Made by a program: the position numbers and the translations under genes. Positions 18,717-27,681 of a DNA stretch of 64,000 bases are shown in pieces. Source of the DNA: Falsochrobactrum ovis (GTDB lineage Bacteria > Pseudomonadota > Alphaproteobacteria > Rhizobiales > Rhizobiaceae); assembly GCF_003259955.1 (NCBI RefSeq), contig NZ_QLMK01000003.1, positions 62,001 to 126,000 of the forward strand. The letters run 5' to 3'. Numbering within the stretch: position 1 is the first letter of the stretch; every line of letters starts with the position of its first letter. The notes below the pieces were generated by a model. The model searched no databases. It saw nothing but the letters and a program-made list of their open reading frames with translations, and was not told the origin of the DNA.

Positions 18717-20036
18717 CTATTTGATGTAACCTGCCTGTGTCATGATCTGTTCAGTCTGGCGCTGAGCATTATCAAGTGCTGCATCGACACTTTGTTGACC
18801 AGCAACCGCCGACGAAACAGCCTGACCAACGATCGTACCGATTGCCTGGAATTCCGGTATCGCTACAAATTGGATACCGGTATAGGGGACCGGATCCTTG
18901 GTCGGTTGAGTTGGATCAGCGGATTCGATTGCCTGAAGAACTGTCTCTGCGAAAGGAGCTGCGTCTTTGTACTTTTCGTTCGCATAAGTCGATTTACGCG
19001 TTCCAGGCGGCACCGCTACCCAGCTTTCTTTTTCGCCAACCAGATCAATATATTGTTTTGAGGTTGCCCATTTCAGGAAGGATTTCGCAGCCTCTTCCTT
19101 CTGGCTCGAAGCGGGAATGGCAAGATTCCACGACCATGCCCAAGCTGACCCGTTTGGCGTAACTTCGACCGGAGCTTTAGTGAAGGCAACTTTGTCTGCA
19201 ACCTGACTTTGGCTTGGATCGTAAATTCGACCCGCAGCCGATGTAGCATCTATCCACATAGCGCAGTGCCCGGTAGAGAAAAGCGCCTGATTTTCGTTAA
19301 AGCCGTTTGAGGTTATTCCGGGAGGCCCAACCTCTTTCATCAGATCAACGTAGAAATTGATTGCCTGTTTCCATTCGTCAGAATTGATTTGCGGCTTCCA
19401 TTCTTCGTCAAACCAACGCCCACCAAAGGTGTTAATAAGCGTGCCGACATAGGCCATATTTTCACCCCAACCGGGTTTGCCGCGCAGGCAAAGGCCATAT
19501 TGCTCTTTCGACTTGTCGGTAAGCTTGATCGCGAATTCCTTGATCTCATCATAGGTGGGTGCGTCTGGCATAGTCAGACCAGCTTCATCAAAAAGATCTT
19601 TCCGATAAAGCGTAAATGAGCTTTCGGCATAAAAAGGCACAGCATAAAGCTTGCCATCAACCGTCACGCCTGCACGAACCGGGTCGATAAGATCATCGTA
19701 ATCATAATCTTCGCCGAGATCGTCAAGCGCAACCAACCACCCGGCCTTGCCCCAAATCGGCGCTTCATAGCCTCCGATAGTCATAATATCGAACTGACCG
19801 CTCTTGGTGGCGATGTCGGTGGTCACGCGCTGGCGTAACACATTTTCTTCCAGCACCACCCAGTTAAGCTTGTGACCTGTTTCGTTTTCCCATTCGGACG
19901 ACAGTTTCTGCATAATGATCATGTCGCCATTATTAACTGTCGCAATAGTCAGCTCTTCAGCAGACGCGGTACCTGCCGATAACGCAATCGCCGCGACAGA
20001 GCATATTAGCCCCATTCCGTAAGACTTGATCCGCAT
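18717..20036 (-). CDS. smoE: Polyol ABC transporter substrate-binding protein
   Basis: This is a 439-residue periplasmic solute-binding protein of the MalE-like cluster B family. The signal peptide is residues 1-26 (..LSAGTASA, then EELTIATVNNGDM). It is the first gene of the mannitol/sorbitol operon. A consensus-like promoter (TTGACA, 17 bases, CGATAA) and a 12-bp palindrome lie just upstream. The substrate is assigned as mannitol/sorbitol from the two polyol dehydrogenases in the operon. Confidence 0.93.
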   Translation of the reverse strand: MRIKSYGMGLICSVAAIALSAGTASAEELTIATVNNGDMIIMQKLSSEWENETGHKLNWVVLEENVLRQRVTTDIATKSGQFDIMTIGGYEAPIWGKAGWLVALDDLGEDYDYDDLIDPVRAGVTVDGKLYAVPFYAESSFTLYRKDLFDEAGLTMPDAPTYDEIKEFAIKLTDKSKEQYGLCLRGKPGWGENMAYVGTLINTFGGRWFDEEWKPQINSDEWKQAINFYVDLMKEVGPPGITSNGFNENQALFSTGHCAMWIDATSAAGRIYDPSQSQVADKVAFTKAPVEVTPNGSAWAWSWNLAIPASSQKEEAAKSFLKWATSKQYIDLVGEKESWVAVPPGTRKSTYANEKYKDAAPFAETVLQAIESADPTQPTKDPVPYTGIQFVAIPEFQAIGTIVGQAVSSAVAGQQSVDAALDNAQRQTEQIMTQAGYIK

Positions 20037-20071
20037 ATCGTCTCCTCCTTTACGAATGCACAGAAATTACC

Positions 20072-20115
20072 TTACATATGTAAACTTTATCGCGTGCATG
20101 ACAGCCGCTTGTCAA
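20072..20115 (-). promoter_or_regulatory. smoE promoter and candidate LacI-type operator
   Basis: On the minus strand TTGACA (20115-20110) is followed after 17 bases by CGATAA (20092-20087). The perfect 12-bp palindrome TTACATATGTAA (20072-20083) then covers the expected transcription start. The layout fits repression of the polyol operon by the divergent regulator at 20500; the pairing of regulator and site is inferred. Confidence 0.55.
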
Positions 20116-20499
20116 GTTGGGTTTTTGGTTGCCTCATGGCGAGAAAAACCTTTCCAACAGTTTGCGATCAATATCGAACTTCATGCAACGCTTAATTTCG
20201 TCCCGATTGCGTTCTCATACAAATGATTAAGTTTACCACATCTTGGAAGGGCCTGCACCAAACTATAAGAGATATTTTGGCGGTTTGCCCTTCCAATGTT
20301 CCGCAGGCAGCACTCTCATCTTGACTAGCTGGAGTAAAAGCATAATAAAACCAGTCAGTAAGACTTGAAATTCTTGCTATTACTGTCAGCATGGGCCGAT
20401 CATCAAATGATGATCATGATAGAATTTTCGTGTGGTGGAAATAAAGTTTTGTGAGCTACCTTTACAAAGAGTAGCGGATCGTTGGACAGGATCGGTGAC
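20116..20499. other. Intergenic region with an inverted repeat and a palindrome
   Basis: No gene is visible. The stretch contains 10-bp arms TTGGAAGGGC (20243-20252) and GCCCTTCCAA (20287-20296) separated by 34 bases. It also contains the 18-bp palindrome GATCATCA-AA-TGATGATC (20398-20415) about 85 bases before the regulator start, a candidate autoregulatory site. Either could also fold in a leader RNA. Confidence 0.5.
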
Positions 20500-21537
20500 G
20501 TGCGCAAAATTATCCGCACAATGGAAGATTTTTCGGAGTTTGTGGGTTTATCCCGGCCAACGGTATCAAAATATTTCAATGATCCCACCTCGGTCAGGCC
20601 TAAAACGCGGGCTAAAATTGAAGCTGCTATAAAACAATCTGGTTTTAGACCTAATCTTTTCGCGGTGAACCTTAATCGGCGACGCACGACAATTTTGGGA
20701 ATAATAATCCCCAATCAACTCGATCATTTTTACATGGCCATAACCCGCAAATTGCAGTCGCTTGCCGAAGAGCGCGGTTATTTTGCGGTTGTTCTATCAT
20801 CTGATGGCAAACCCGAATTGGAAATGCGAGCGATAGAGATGTTGCGCTCATTAAATGTAGCAGGCGCCATAATTGCTCCCACTGGCGAGAAGTCGCAACA
20901 CTCGGCGCTCACTCGGCTGGCCGCTGATGTACCAATTATCTATATTGACTCTCCGCTTGATACCACTTCACCCTTCGTTGGAACGGACAATCTTAAATCC
21001 TTCCATCTTATCGTCGATTACCTATGCCGCTCTGGAAGCGAGCCTTGCTATTTTCCGATGCCAAGCGTCAATAATAATGCAATCAAACGCCAAGAGGCTT
21101 ATCGCATTGCGATGGAGAAGCTAGGATTTGAGCCAAAAATCGTTGAAGTTGAACCGGCGCGAAACTGGGATTTCGAGCAATATGGTTTCGAACAAGCAGC
21201 GCGTATCTTGCGTGAAAAGGGCCATTTTCCCACCAGCACCGTTTTATGCGCTAATGATCGCATAGCTTTTGGCGTTATGGCCGCAGCTTGGCAAGCGGGA
21301 TTGAAAATTGGAAGGCTTAAAGATTGCGATATTCGCATCGCCGGGCATGACAACAATCCACTTTCCGAATTTAGCTGTCCATCGCTCACGACGGTCGCGC
21401 AGGATTATAACGAAATTAGTCGTTTAGCCATGGATTTACTGTTTCGCACGCTCGGAGAGCCGCACGAGGCCAAAGATCTGCCGGAAGATTCGCGCATCCT
21501 TCTAAACGCCGAAATCAAATTGCGTTTATCTGCTTGA
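20500..21537 (+). CDS. LacI-family regulator of the polyol operon
   Basis: This roughly 345-residue regulator has an N-terminal LacI-type helix-turn-helix (MEDFSEFVGLSRPTVSKYFN region) with hinge and a periplasmic-binding-like effector domain (LGIIIPNQLDHFYMAITRKL onward; C-terminal PSLTTVAQDYNEISRLAMDLL). The GTG at 20500 is preferred because AGGA lies eight bases upstream; a TTG at 20482 and an ATG at 20521 are in frame. It is divergent from smoE and so is likely the polyol-responsive repressor. It converges on mfd with 28 bases between stops. Confidence 0.88.
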   Translation: MRKIIRTMEDFSEFVGLSRPTVSKYFNDPTSVRPKTRAKIEAAIKQSGFRPNLFAVNLNRRRTTILGIIIPNQLDHFYMAITRKLQSLAEERGYFAVVLSSDGKPELEMRAIEMLRSLNVAGAIIAPTGEKSQHSALTRLAADVPIIYIDSPLDTTSPFVGTDNLKSFHLIVDYLCRSGSEPCYFPMPSVNNNAIKRQEAYRIAMEKLGFEPKIVEVEPARNWDFEQYGFEQAARILREKGHFPTSTVLCANDRIAFGVMAAAWQAGLKIGRLKDCDIRIAGHDNNPLSEFSCPSLTTVAQDYNEISRLAMDLLFRTLGEPHEAKDLPEDSRILLNAEIKLRLSA

Positions 21538-21565
21538 ACGAAAGCAGTTACATCCAAATCCCAGG

Positions 21566-24500
21566 TCATTCTGCGGCAATCTTTGCCAATTGTGTCATCA
21601 CCACAGCCGAACCGTTGAGCCGTTTTTCGGCTGTCGCCCAATCACGAATAAACACAATGCTTTGATCCGGCCTAATTTTGGCCATCGAACCTTGCTCACC
21701 AATCAATTTAACGAGGCCAATCGGATTAGCAAAAGTTCCACCACGGAATTGGATCACAACCCCCTTCGGACCGGCATCGAGTTTTTCAACATTGGCACGA
21801 CGGCAAAGAGCCTTAATATAAACGATCTTCAGAAGATGCTGCACTTCCTCCGGCATTGGACCAAAACGGTCAATCAGCTCAGCGCCAAAACCGTCAATAT
21901 CCTGCGGGTCTTCAAGATCAGCCAAACGCCTGTAAAGCCCAAGCCTTAATTGTAGATCCGGCACATAGGTTTCCGGGATCATCACAGCCGTTCCTATGGA
22001 AATTTGCGGTGACCACTGGCTATCTTCGACCTCGCCTGAACCCTTAAGTGTCGCGACTGCCTCTTCCAACATTTGCTGGTAAAGCTCGAAGCCAACTTCC
22101 TTAATATGCCCCGATTGTTCCTCACCTAAAAGGTTGCCGGCGCCTCGGATATCCATATCATGACTGGCAAGTTGGAAGCCTGCACCCAGTGTGTCAAGCG
22201 ATTGCAGCACCTTCAACCGACGCTCTGCCGTCTGCGTGAGAGTACGCCCGGCAGGCAATGTAAATAGCGCGAAAGCACGTTGCTTCGACCGCCCGACGCG
22301 CCCGCGCAATTGGTAAAGCTGAGATAGACCAAACATATCCGCACGATGAACAATCATCGTATTGGCTGTGGGAATATCGAGGCCCGATTCCACGATGGTG
22401 GTCGACAAAAGCACATCATATTGACCATCATAAAAAGCATTCATGATGTCATCAAGCACTCCTGGAGCCATCTGCCCATGTGCAACCGCAACTTTAAGTT
22501 CCGGCACATGTGTTTGCAAAAACTCCTCAATTTCAGCCAAATCTTTGATCCGCGGACAGACATAAAAACTCTGCCCGCCGCGATAGCGCTCTCTCAGCAA
22601 GGTTTCGCGGATTACGAGCGGGTCAAAAGGTGACACGAAAGTGCGTACAGCCATGCGATCAACTGGCGGTGTTGTAATCAGTGATAATTCGCGTACGCCC
22701 GTCAGTGCCAGTTGCAAAGTTCTGGGAATAGGAGTGGCGGAAAGCGTCAACACATGAATGTCAGATTTAAGCTCTTTTAGTCGCTCTTTATGCTTAACTC
22801 CAAAGTGCTGTTCTTCATCAATGATCAACAATCCAATATTGTTGAATTTAATCGTGCTTCCAAGCAGTGCGTGGGTGCCAACCACAATATCAATGGTGCC
22901 ATCGGCCAAACCTTTTTTGGTTTCCGCTAGCTCTTTTGCGCTGACAAGGCGACTTGCGTGGGCCACACGAACAGGAAGCCCATGAAAACGGTCGGAAAAA
23001 GTTTTAAAATGCTGACGGGACAATAGCGTTGTGGGAACCACCACTGCAACCTGATAGCCATTAAGCGCGGCAATGAATGCGGCTCGCAGTGCAACTTCGG
23101 TTTTACCAAAGCCGACATCGCCACAGATGAGCCGATCCATCGGCTTTCCGTCGGCAAGATCATCCGCAATCGCATCGATTGCTCGCAGTTGATCTTCCGT
23201 TTCGTCATAGGGAAAACGGGCTGCAAATTCTGCATAAACGCCTTCGGGCGCCGTCATAGCGGGAGCGCCACGCATTTGCCGTTCCGCTGCAATCTGGATC
23301 AAGTGGCCAGCAATTTCCAGCAGTCGTTTCTTAAGCTTTGCCTTGCGTGCCTGCCATGCTCCGCCGCCAAGCTTATCAAGCGTTGCTTCAGATCCTTCGG
23401 TTCCGTAACGCGATAAAAGCTCAATATTTTCGACCGGCAGAAAAAGCCGATCATCTCCAGCATAATGAATTTCAAGACAATCATGCGGAGCACCCGCAGC
23501 CGCAATCGTCTTGAGCCCGACAAAGCGACCAATACCGTGGTCCACATGAACCACAATATCACCCGCCGTTAACGACGCGACTTCAGAAATAAAGTCGGCA
23601 TCTTTTTTGCGCCGTTTCGACCGTCTGATCAGGCGGTCGCCCAGAATATCCTGCTCTGCTACAACCACCAAATCGCCCGCATCAAAGCCGCTTTCCACAG
23701 CCAGTACAGTCGCGGTGATCTTATCACGCGACAAAGCTTTAACGGTTGATAGGCGATCGACAGTCTCTATCTTTTGAAGACCGTGCTCATCAAGAACTTG
23801 CAGCAATCGATCTAGAGAACCTTCAGACCAGGCGGCAATAAGAACCTTTTTCCCCTCTGAACGCAGACCGGCAATATATTGCACCACAGCTTCAAAAAGG
23901 TTTATTTCTGTTGCGGCCCGCTCTTCAGAGAAACTACGACCTTTTTGAACATTTGCATGAATAATGGTTCGTCCGCTAACCTCGGGCGCACCAAAAGGCG
24001 TAAGGTCAATTCGCAAACCGCAAGCGGCTGCGCTGTCCTCGACTTCTTTCGGGGTTAAATAGAGAGCTTCAGGCTTTACCGGTTTATAGGGCACAGAATC
24101 GCTGCCCGGCTCATTGCCTTCAGACTGACGCAAGCGCGATTCAAAATGATCCACCACCGTTGCATGACGCTCGGTCAGCGCCTCCTGCACCAGATGATCA
24201 AAGACAACCGGCATAGAGCCGGCATGATCGAAAACCGTCTCTAACTCATCGTAAAATAGCGGCAACCAATGTTCCATGCCCGCAAAGCGCCGCCCCTCGC
24301 TGATGGCCTGATAAAGCGCATCGTCGCGTTGGGGTGCGCCGAACATCGCAACATAATTTTTGCGAAAACGGCTGATCATATCCGCCGAAAGCGTAATCTC
24401 GCTCATCGGCTGGAGAATAAATTCTTTGCGCGTTCCGGTCGTGCGCTGAGATGCAGGGTCAAAAGCACGGATTGTTTCCAGCGTATCACCGAAAAAATCC

Positions 24501-25066
24501 AGTCGTATCGGCTCTTCGGCGCCCGGAGCAAAGAGGTCGAGAATGCCCCCGCGCACGGCATATTCTCCAACGTCTCGGACAGTCGAAACCCGTTCAAAGC
24601 CGTTGCGCTCTAAACGCGATGCCAGATCATTCATGTTCAGCTGGTTGCCGGGCCGTGCCGATATGGCCTGTTCGGCAATTGCCGCTTGCGGCGGAAGCTT
24701 CTGCAAAACAGCATTGGCGGTAGTCAGAATAATTGCCGGATGGGGCGATTTTTTCAGCTCTGCCAGTGCGCTTAATGCTGTTAAACGCCGTGCACTTGCA
24801 TCCGCACCAGGAGAAACCCGGTCATAGGGCAAGCAGTCCCATGCTGGCAGATGCAAGACCGGCAATTCCGGTGAAACAAAGCTAAGAACCTGCTCAAGAT
24901 CACCAATACGCTGGCCATCGCGCACAATATACATTACAGGCCCGCCTTCTCCGACTTCTTCTACGAGCCGAGCCAGACAGAAAGCCTCGAAACCATCCGC
25001 CACACCGTCAATGACGATATGGCGACCAGCACCAGGCTTTAAACCAAACTTACCGAAAACGGGCAT
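21566..25066 (-). CDS. mfd: Transcription-repair coupling factor Mfd
   Basis: This 1166-residue SF2 translocase removes stalled RNA polymerase and recruits UvrA to lesions on the transcribed strand. The N-terminal UvrB-like module occupies about 1-350. An RNAP-interaction CarD-like domain near 500-570 (GDIVVHVDHGIGRFVGL) follows. The RecG-like motor has Walker A GDVGFGKT near 645 and DEEQ near 748 (IDEEQHFGVKHKE). The TRG motif region and the C-terminal D7 domain come last. Full family length, no break. It is followed upstream by sdhE nine bases away on the same strand. Confidence 0.98.
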   Translation of the reverse strand: MPVFGKFGLKPGAGRHIVIDGVADGFEAFCLARLVEEVGEGGPVMYIVRDGQRIGDLEQVLSFVSPELPVLHLPAWDCLPYDRVSPGADASARRLTALSALAELKKSPHPAIILTTANAVLQKLPPQAAIAEQAISARPGNQLNMNDLASRLERNGFERVSTVRDVGEYAVRGGILDLFAPGAEEPIRLDFFGDTLETIRAFDPASQRTTGTRKEFILQPMSEITLSADMISRFRKNYVAMFGAPQRDDALYQAISEGRRFAGMEHWLPLFYDELETVFDHAGSMPVVFDHLVQEALTERHATVVDHFESRLRQSEGNEPGSDSVPYKPVKPEALYLTPKEVEDSAAACGLRIDLTPFGAPEVSGRTIIHANVQKGRSFSEERAATEINLFEAVVQYIAGLRSEGKKVLIAAWSEGSLDRLLQVLDEHGLQKIETVDRLSTVKALSRDKITATVLAVESGFDAGDLVVVAEQDILGDRLIRRSKRRKKDADFISEVASLTAGDIVVHVDHGIGRFVGLKTIAAAGAPHDCLEIHYAGDDRLFLPVENIELLSRYGTEGSEATLDKLGGGAWQARKAKLKKRLLEIAGHLIQIAAERQMRGAPAMTAPEGVYAEFAARFPYDETEDQLRAIDAIADDLADGKPMDRLICGDVGFGKTEVALRAAFIAALNGYQVAVVVPTTLLSRQHFKTFSDRFHGLPVRVAHASRLVSAKELAETKKGLADGTIDIVVGTHALLGSTIKFNNIGLLIIDEEQHFGVKHKERLKELKSDIHVLTLSATPIPRTLQLALTGVRELSLITTPPVDRMAVRTFVSPFDPLVIRETLLRERYRGGQSFYVCPRIKDLAEIEEFLQTHVPELKVAVAHGQMAPGVLDDIMNAFYDGQYDVLLSTTIVESGLDIPTANTMIVHRADMFGLSQLYQLRGRVGRSKQRAFALFTLPAGRTLTQTAERRLKVLQSLDTLGAGFQLASHDMDIRGAGNLLGEEQSGHIKEVGFELYQQMLEEAVATLKGSGEVEDSQWSPQISIGTAVMIPETYVPDLQLRLGLYRRLADLEDPQDIDGFGAELIDRFGPMPEEVQHLLKIVYIKALCRRANVEKLDAGPKGVVIQFRGGTFANPIGLVKLIGEQGSMAKIRPDQSIVFIRDWATAEKRLNGSAVVMTQLAKIAAE

Positions 25067-25075
25067 TTAAGGATC

Positions 25076-25363
25076 TCAGAATTTCAAACGGTGGCGAAAG
25101 GCAACAATGTCACGAAAAAGCGGCGTATCAAATGTTTCCGGAATAGGGCTTTCGCCCGTTACCCATTTAAACAGATCGCGGTCCAGGACTTCGATAATTT
25201 TCTCAAACTCATCCAATTGTTCGTCATTGAAACCAACAATATGCTGATCAGCATATTGCCCAAGAATCAAATCCATTTCACGCATACCACGGTGCCAAGC
25301 ACGAAATAGGAGCTTGCGACGCCGCACGTCGAGATTTACCGTTGCAAGTGTACTTCCAGTCAT
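25076..25363 (-). CDS. sdhE: FAD assembly factor SdhE
   Basis: This small protein of about 95 residues is needed to attach FAD covalently to succinate dehydrogenase SdhA. It shows the family core RRRKLLFRAWHRGMREMDL, containing the RGxxE FAD-contact motif, then an acidic helical C-terminus (FEKIIEVLDRDLFKWVTG). The ATG at 25363 has GGAG eight bases upstream, so an upstream start at 25402 is not used. It is the first gene of a minus-strand pair with mfd and is divergent from recG. Confidence 0.93.
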   Translation of the reverse strand: MTGSTLATVNLDVRRRKLLFRAWHRGMREMDLILGQYADQHIVGFNDEQLDEFEKIIEVLDRDLFKWVTGESPIPETFDTPLFRDIVAFRHRLKF

Positions 25364-25501
25364 CCAAACCGCTCCAGAGTTAATCCTTGCGGTATATAGC
25401 ATCTCAACCGCTTGTGGGAACCCGTTTAGTGCAAGAACAAAATCAGTACAAAACTATTTGTCGGGCTTGCAGATCCCGACGAAGCGGTTAATGCTCTGAT
25501 C

Positions 25502-27610
25502 ATGCGTCCATCTTTGCTTGACCCTTTTTTCGCTTCTGTCCGCTCCCTGCCCGGCATCGGGCCAAAGGTTGCGGCTCTGCTTGGTAAGTTGCTGGGAACA
25601 GAAACCCCGGGGGCTGAACCAAAAGTCGGTCAGCTTCTGTTTCTGCCACCCACTCACCTTATCGACCGACGAAGCCGACCCGGAATAGTCAATGCCCCTG
25701 AAGGCGCGATTGTTACTCTGGAACTTATAATTGATCAGCATCAGCCTGCACCTCCTGGCCGCAATAATGTTCCCCATCGTGTCTTTGCTCATGATGAAAC
25801 TGGTGAAATCGCACTCACATTCTTTCGCGCACAATTACCTTGGCTGCAAAAAATGCTGCCTGAGGGCGAGACAGTTATCGTTTCCGGCAAGGTTGATTGG
25901 TTTAATGGCCGCGCTTCCATGGTGCATCCGGATTATATTGTAAGTGTGGATGATGCTGCGGACTTGCCGCTTATTGAACCGGTCTATCCACTAACCGCAG
26001 GGCTATCTTCCAAAACACTCTCTCGGGCGATCAAAGAAGCGCTAACGCGCGTTCCGGAACTGCCAGAATGGATCGACCCACCACTTCTTGCGCGTGAAGG
26101 TTTCCCTGGTTTTCGGCAGGCGCTCCATACCTTACATCTGCCAGATGATCCACATGATATCAGCCTAGAAAGCGCAACACGCCGCAGACTTGCCTATGAC
26201 GAGTTTTTAGCAGGGCAACTGGCACTGGCATTGGTAAGAGCTAAAACAAGGCGGCTGTCTGGTCGTCCGCTGCTTGGGACGGGACAATTCGTCCATCGGA
26301 TCATGCAGCACCTGCCCTATCAATTGACCGCAGGACAAGATCAAGCCGTAAAAGAAATTATCGCTGATCTCAAAAAACCGCAGCGTATGTTGCGGTTGCT
26401 GCAAGGCGATGTGGGTTCTGGCAAGACTGTTGTCGGATTGATGGCCATGGCTCACGCCGCTGAATCTAAAGGGCAATCGGCTTTGATGGCCCCAACCGAG
26501 GTTCTCGCACGGCAGCATTATTCGACAATAGCACCTTTGGCTGAAAAGGCCGGGTTAAAAGCCGCCTTGCTAACCGGTCGGGAAAAGGGGCGCGAGCGCA
26601 ATGCGGTGTTGGAAGGCTTGAAAAGCGGCGAGATCAATATTGTCATAGGTACCCACGCGCTCTTTCAGGAAAAGGTCGAATATCATGATCTAGTCCTGGT
26701 TATTATCGACGAGCAACATCGTTTTGGGGTCCATCAGCGCCTTTTGCTAACAGCAAAAGGAGCCGCTCCAGACATGTTGGTCATGACCGCAACCCCAATT
26801 CCACGAACGCTGGTATTAACAGCCTTCGGCGATATGGATGTTTCAAAACTAACTGAGAAACCCGCTGGACGTCAGCCCATAACCACAGCAATTCTTCCAA
26901 TGGAGCGGTTGGGAGAGCTCATAGAGCGGATCAAAAAAGCAATTCAAGATGGGCAGAAAATCTATTGGATTTGTCCGCTGGTTGAAGAATCGGAAGCTGT
27001 GGAATTAATGTCTGCGGAAGAACGGTTTGAAACCCTTCAATCAACCTTTGGCAATGAGATCGGGCTTATTCATGGCCGCATGAATGCAGCCGAAAAAGAT
27101 GAAGCAATGCGCGCGTTTAAAACCGGTGAAACGCGATTGCTTGTGGCAACCACAGTCATTGAAGTGGGGGTGGATGTGCCCGATGCGACGATCATCGTGA
27201 TTGAACATGCAGAACGATTTGGGCTGTCGCAGCTGCACCAATTGCGAGGGCGCGTGGGGCGTGGTGATAAGCCATCTACCTGCTTGCTACTATATAAAGG
27301 ACCGCTGGGAGAAATTGCGCAGGCACGTTTGAAAGTCATGCGTGAAACTCAAGACGGTTTCCGGATTGCTGAAGAAGATCTGAAGTTGCGGGGCGAAGGC
27401 GAGTTGCTCGGCACGCGACAATCCGGAACACCGGGCTTCCGCCTTGCTTCTATTGAAGCGCATCATGATCTGTTGGAAATTGCCCGTAATGATGCTCGCT
27501 ATATTTTGGCCAATGATCCAGACTTACAATCAGAACGAGGAAAAGCTCTACGCATATTGCTTTATCTCTTTAGCCGTGATGAGGCGATCAGACTTTTACG
27601 TGCCGGCTAA
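25502..27610 (+). CDS. recG: ATP-dependent DNA helicase RecG
   Basis: This 702-residue helicase remodels replication forks and Holliday junctions. The wedge/OB region occupies about 60-160. Motor motifs are Walker A GDVGSGKT near 302 and DEQHRFGV near 402, then TATPIPRTL. GRVGRG and the TRG region follow, with the C-terminal LRGEGELLGTRQSG block. Length and motifs are normal. It is divergent from sdhE and convergent with glmS. Confidence 0.98.
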   Translation: MRPSLLDPFFASVRSLPGIGPKVAALLGKLLGTETPGAEPKVGQLLFLPPTHLIDRRSRPGIVNAPEGAIVTLELIIDQHQPAPPGRNNVPHRVFAHDETGEIALTFFRAQLPWLQKMLPEGETVIVSGKVDWFNGRASMVHPDYIVSVDDAADLPLIEPVYPLTAGLSSKTLSRAIKEALTRVPELPEWIDPPLLAREGFPGFRQALHTLHLPDDPHDISLESATRRRLAYDEFLAGQLALALVRAKTRRLSGRPLLGTGQFVHRIMQHLPYQLTAGQDQAVKEIIADLKKPQRMLRLLQGDVGSGKTVVGLMAMAHAAESKGQSALMAPTEVLARQHYSTIAPLAEKAGLKAALLTGREKGRERNAVLEGLKSGEINIVIGTHALFQEKVEYHDLVLVIIDEQHRFGVHQRLLLTAKGAAPDMLVMTATPIPRTLVLTAFGDMDVSKLTEKPAGRQPITTAILPMERLGELIERIKKAIQDGQKIYWICPLVEESEAVELMSAEERFETLQSTFGNEIGLIHGRMNAAEKDEAMRAFKTGETRLLVATTVIEVGVDVPDATIIVIEHAERFGLSQLHQLRGRVGRGDKPSTCLLLYKGPLGEIAQARLKVMRETQDGFRIAEEDLKLRGEGELLGTRQSGTPGFRLASIEAHHDLLEIARNDARYILANDPDLQSERGKALRILLYLFSRDEAIRLLRAG

Positions 27611-27613
27611 CCA

Positions 27614-27636
27614 AAATGGCGCCATAGGCGCCATTT
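27614..27636. terminator. Bidirectional hairpin between recG and glmS
   Basis: A perfect 10-bp stem AAATGGCGCC / GGCGCCATTT has the loop ATA. It sits in the 71-base convergent gap. No strong T run follows, so termination strength is uncertain. Confidence 0.6.
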
Positions 27637-27681
27637 CGATTAACTTATCAAACTCTTGCTACAACGCCTAGAGAACATATA

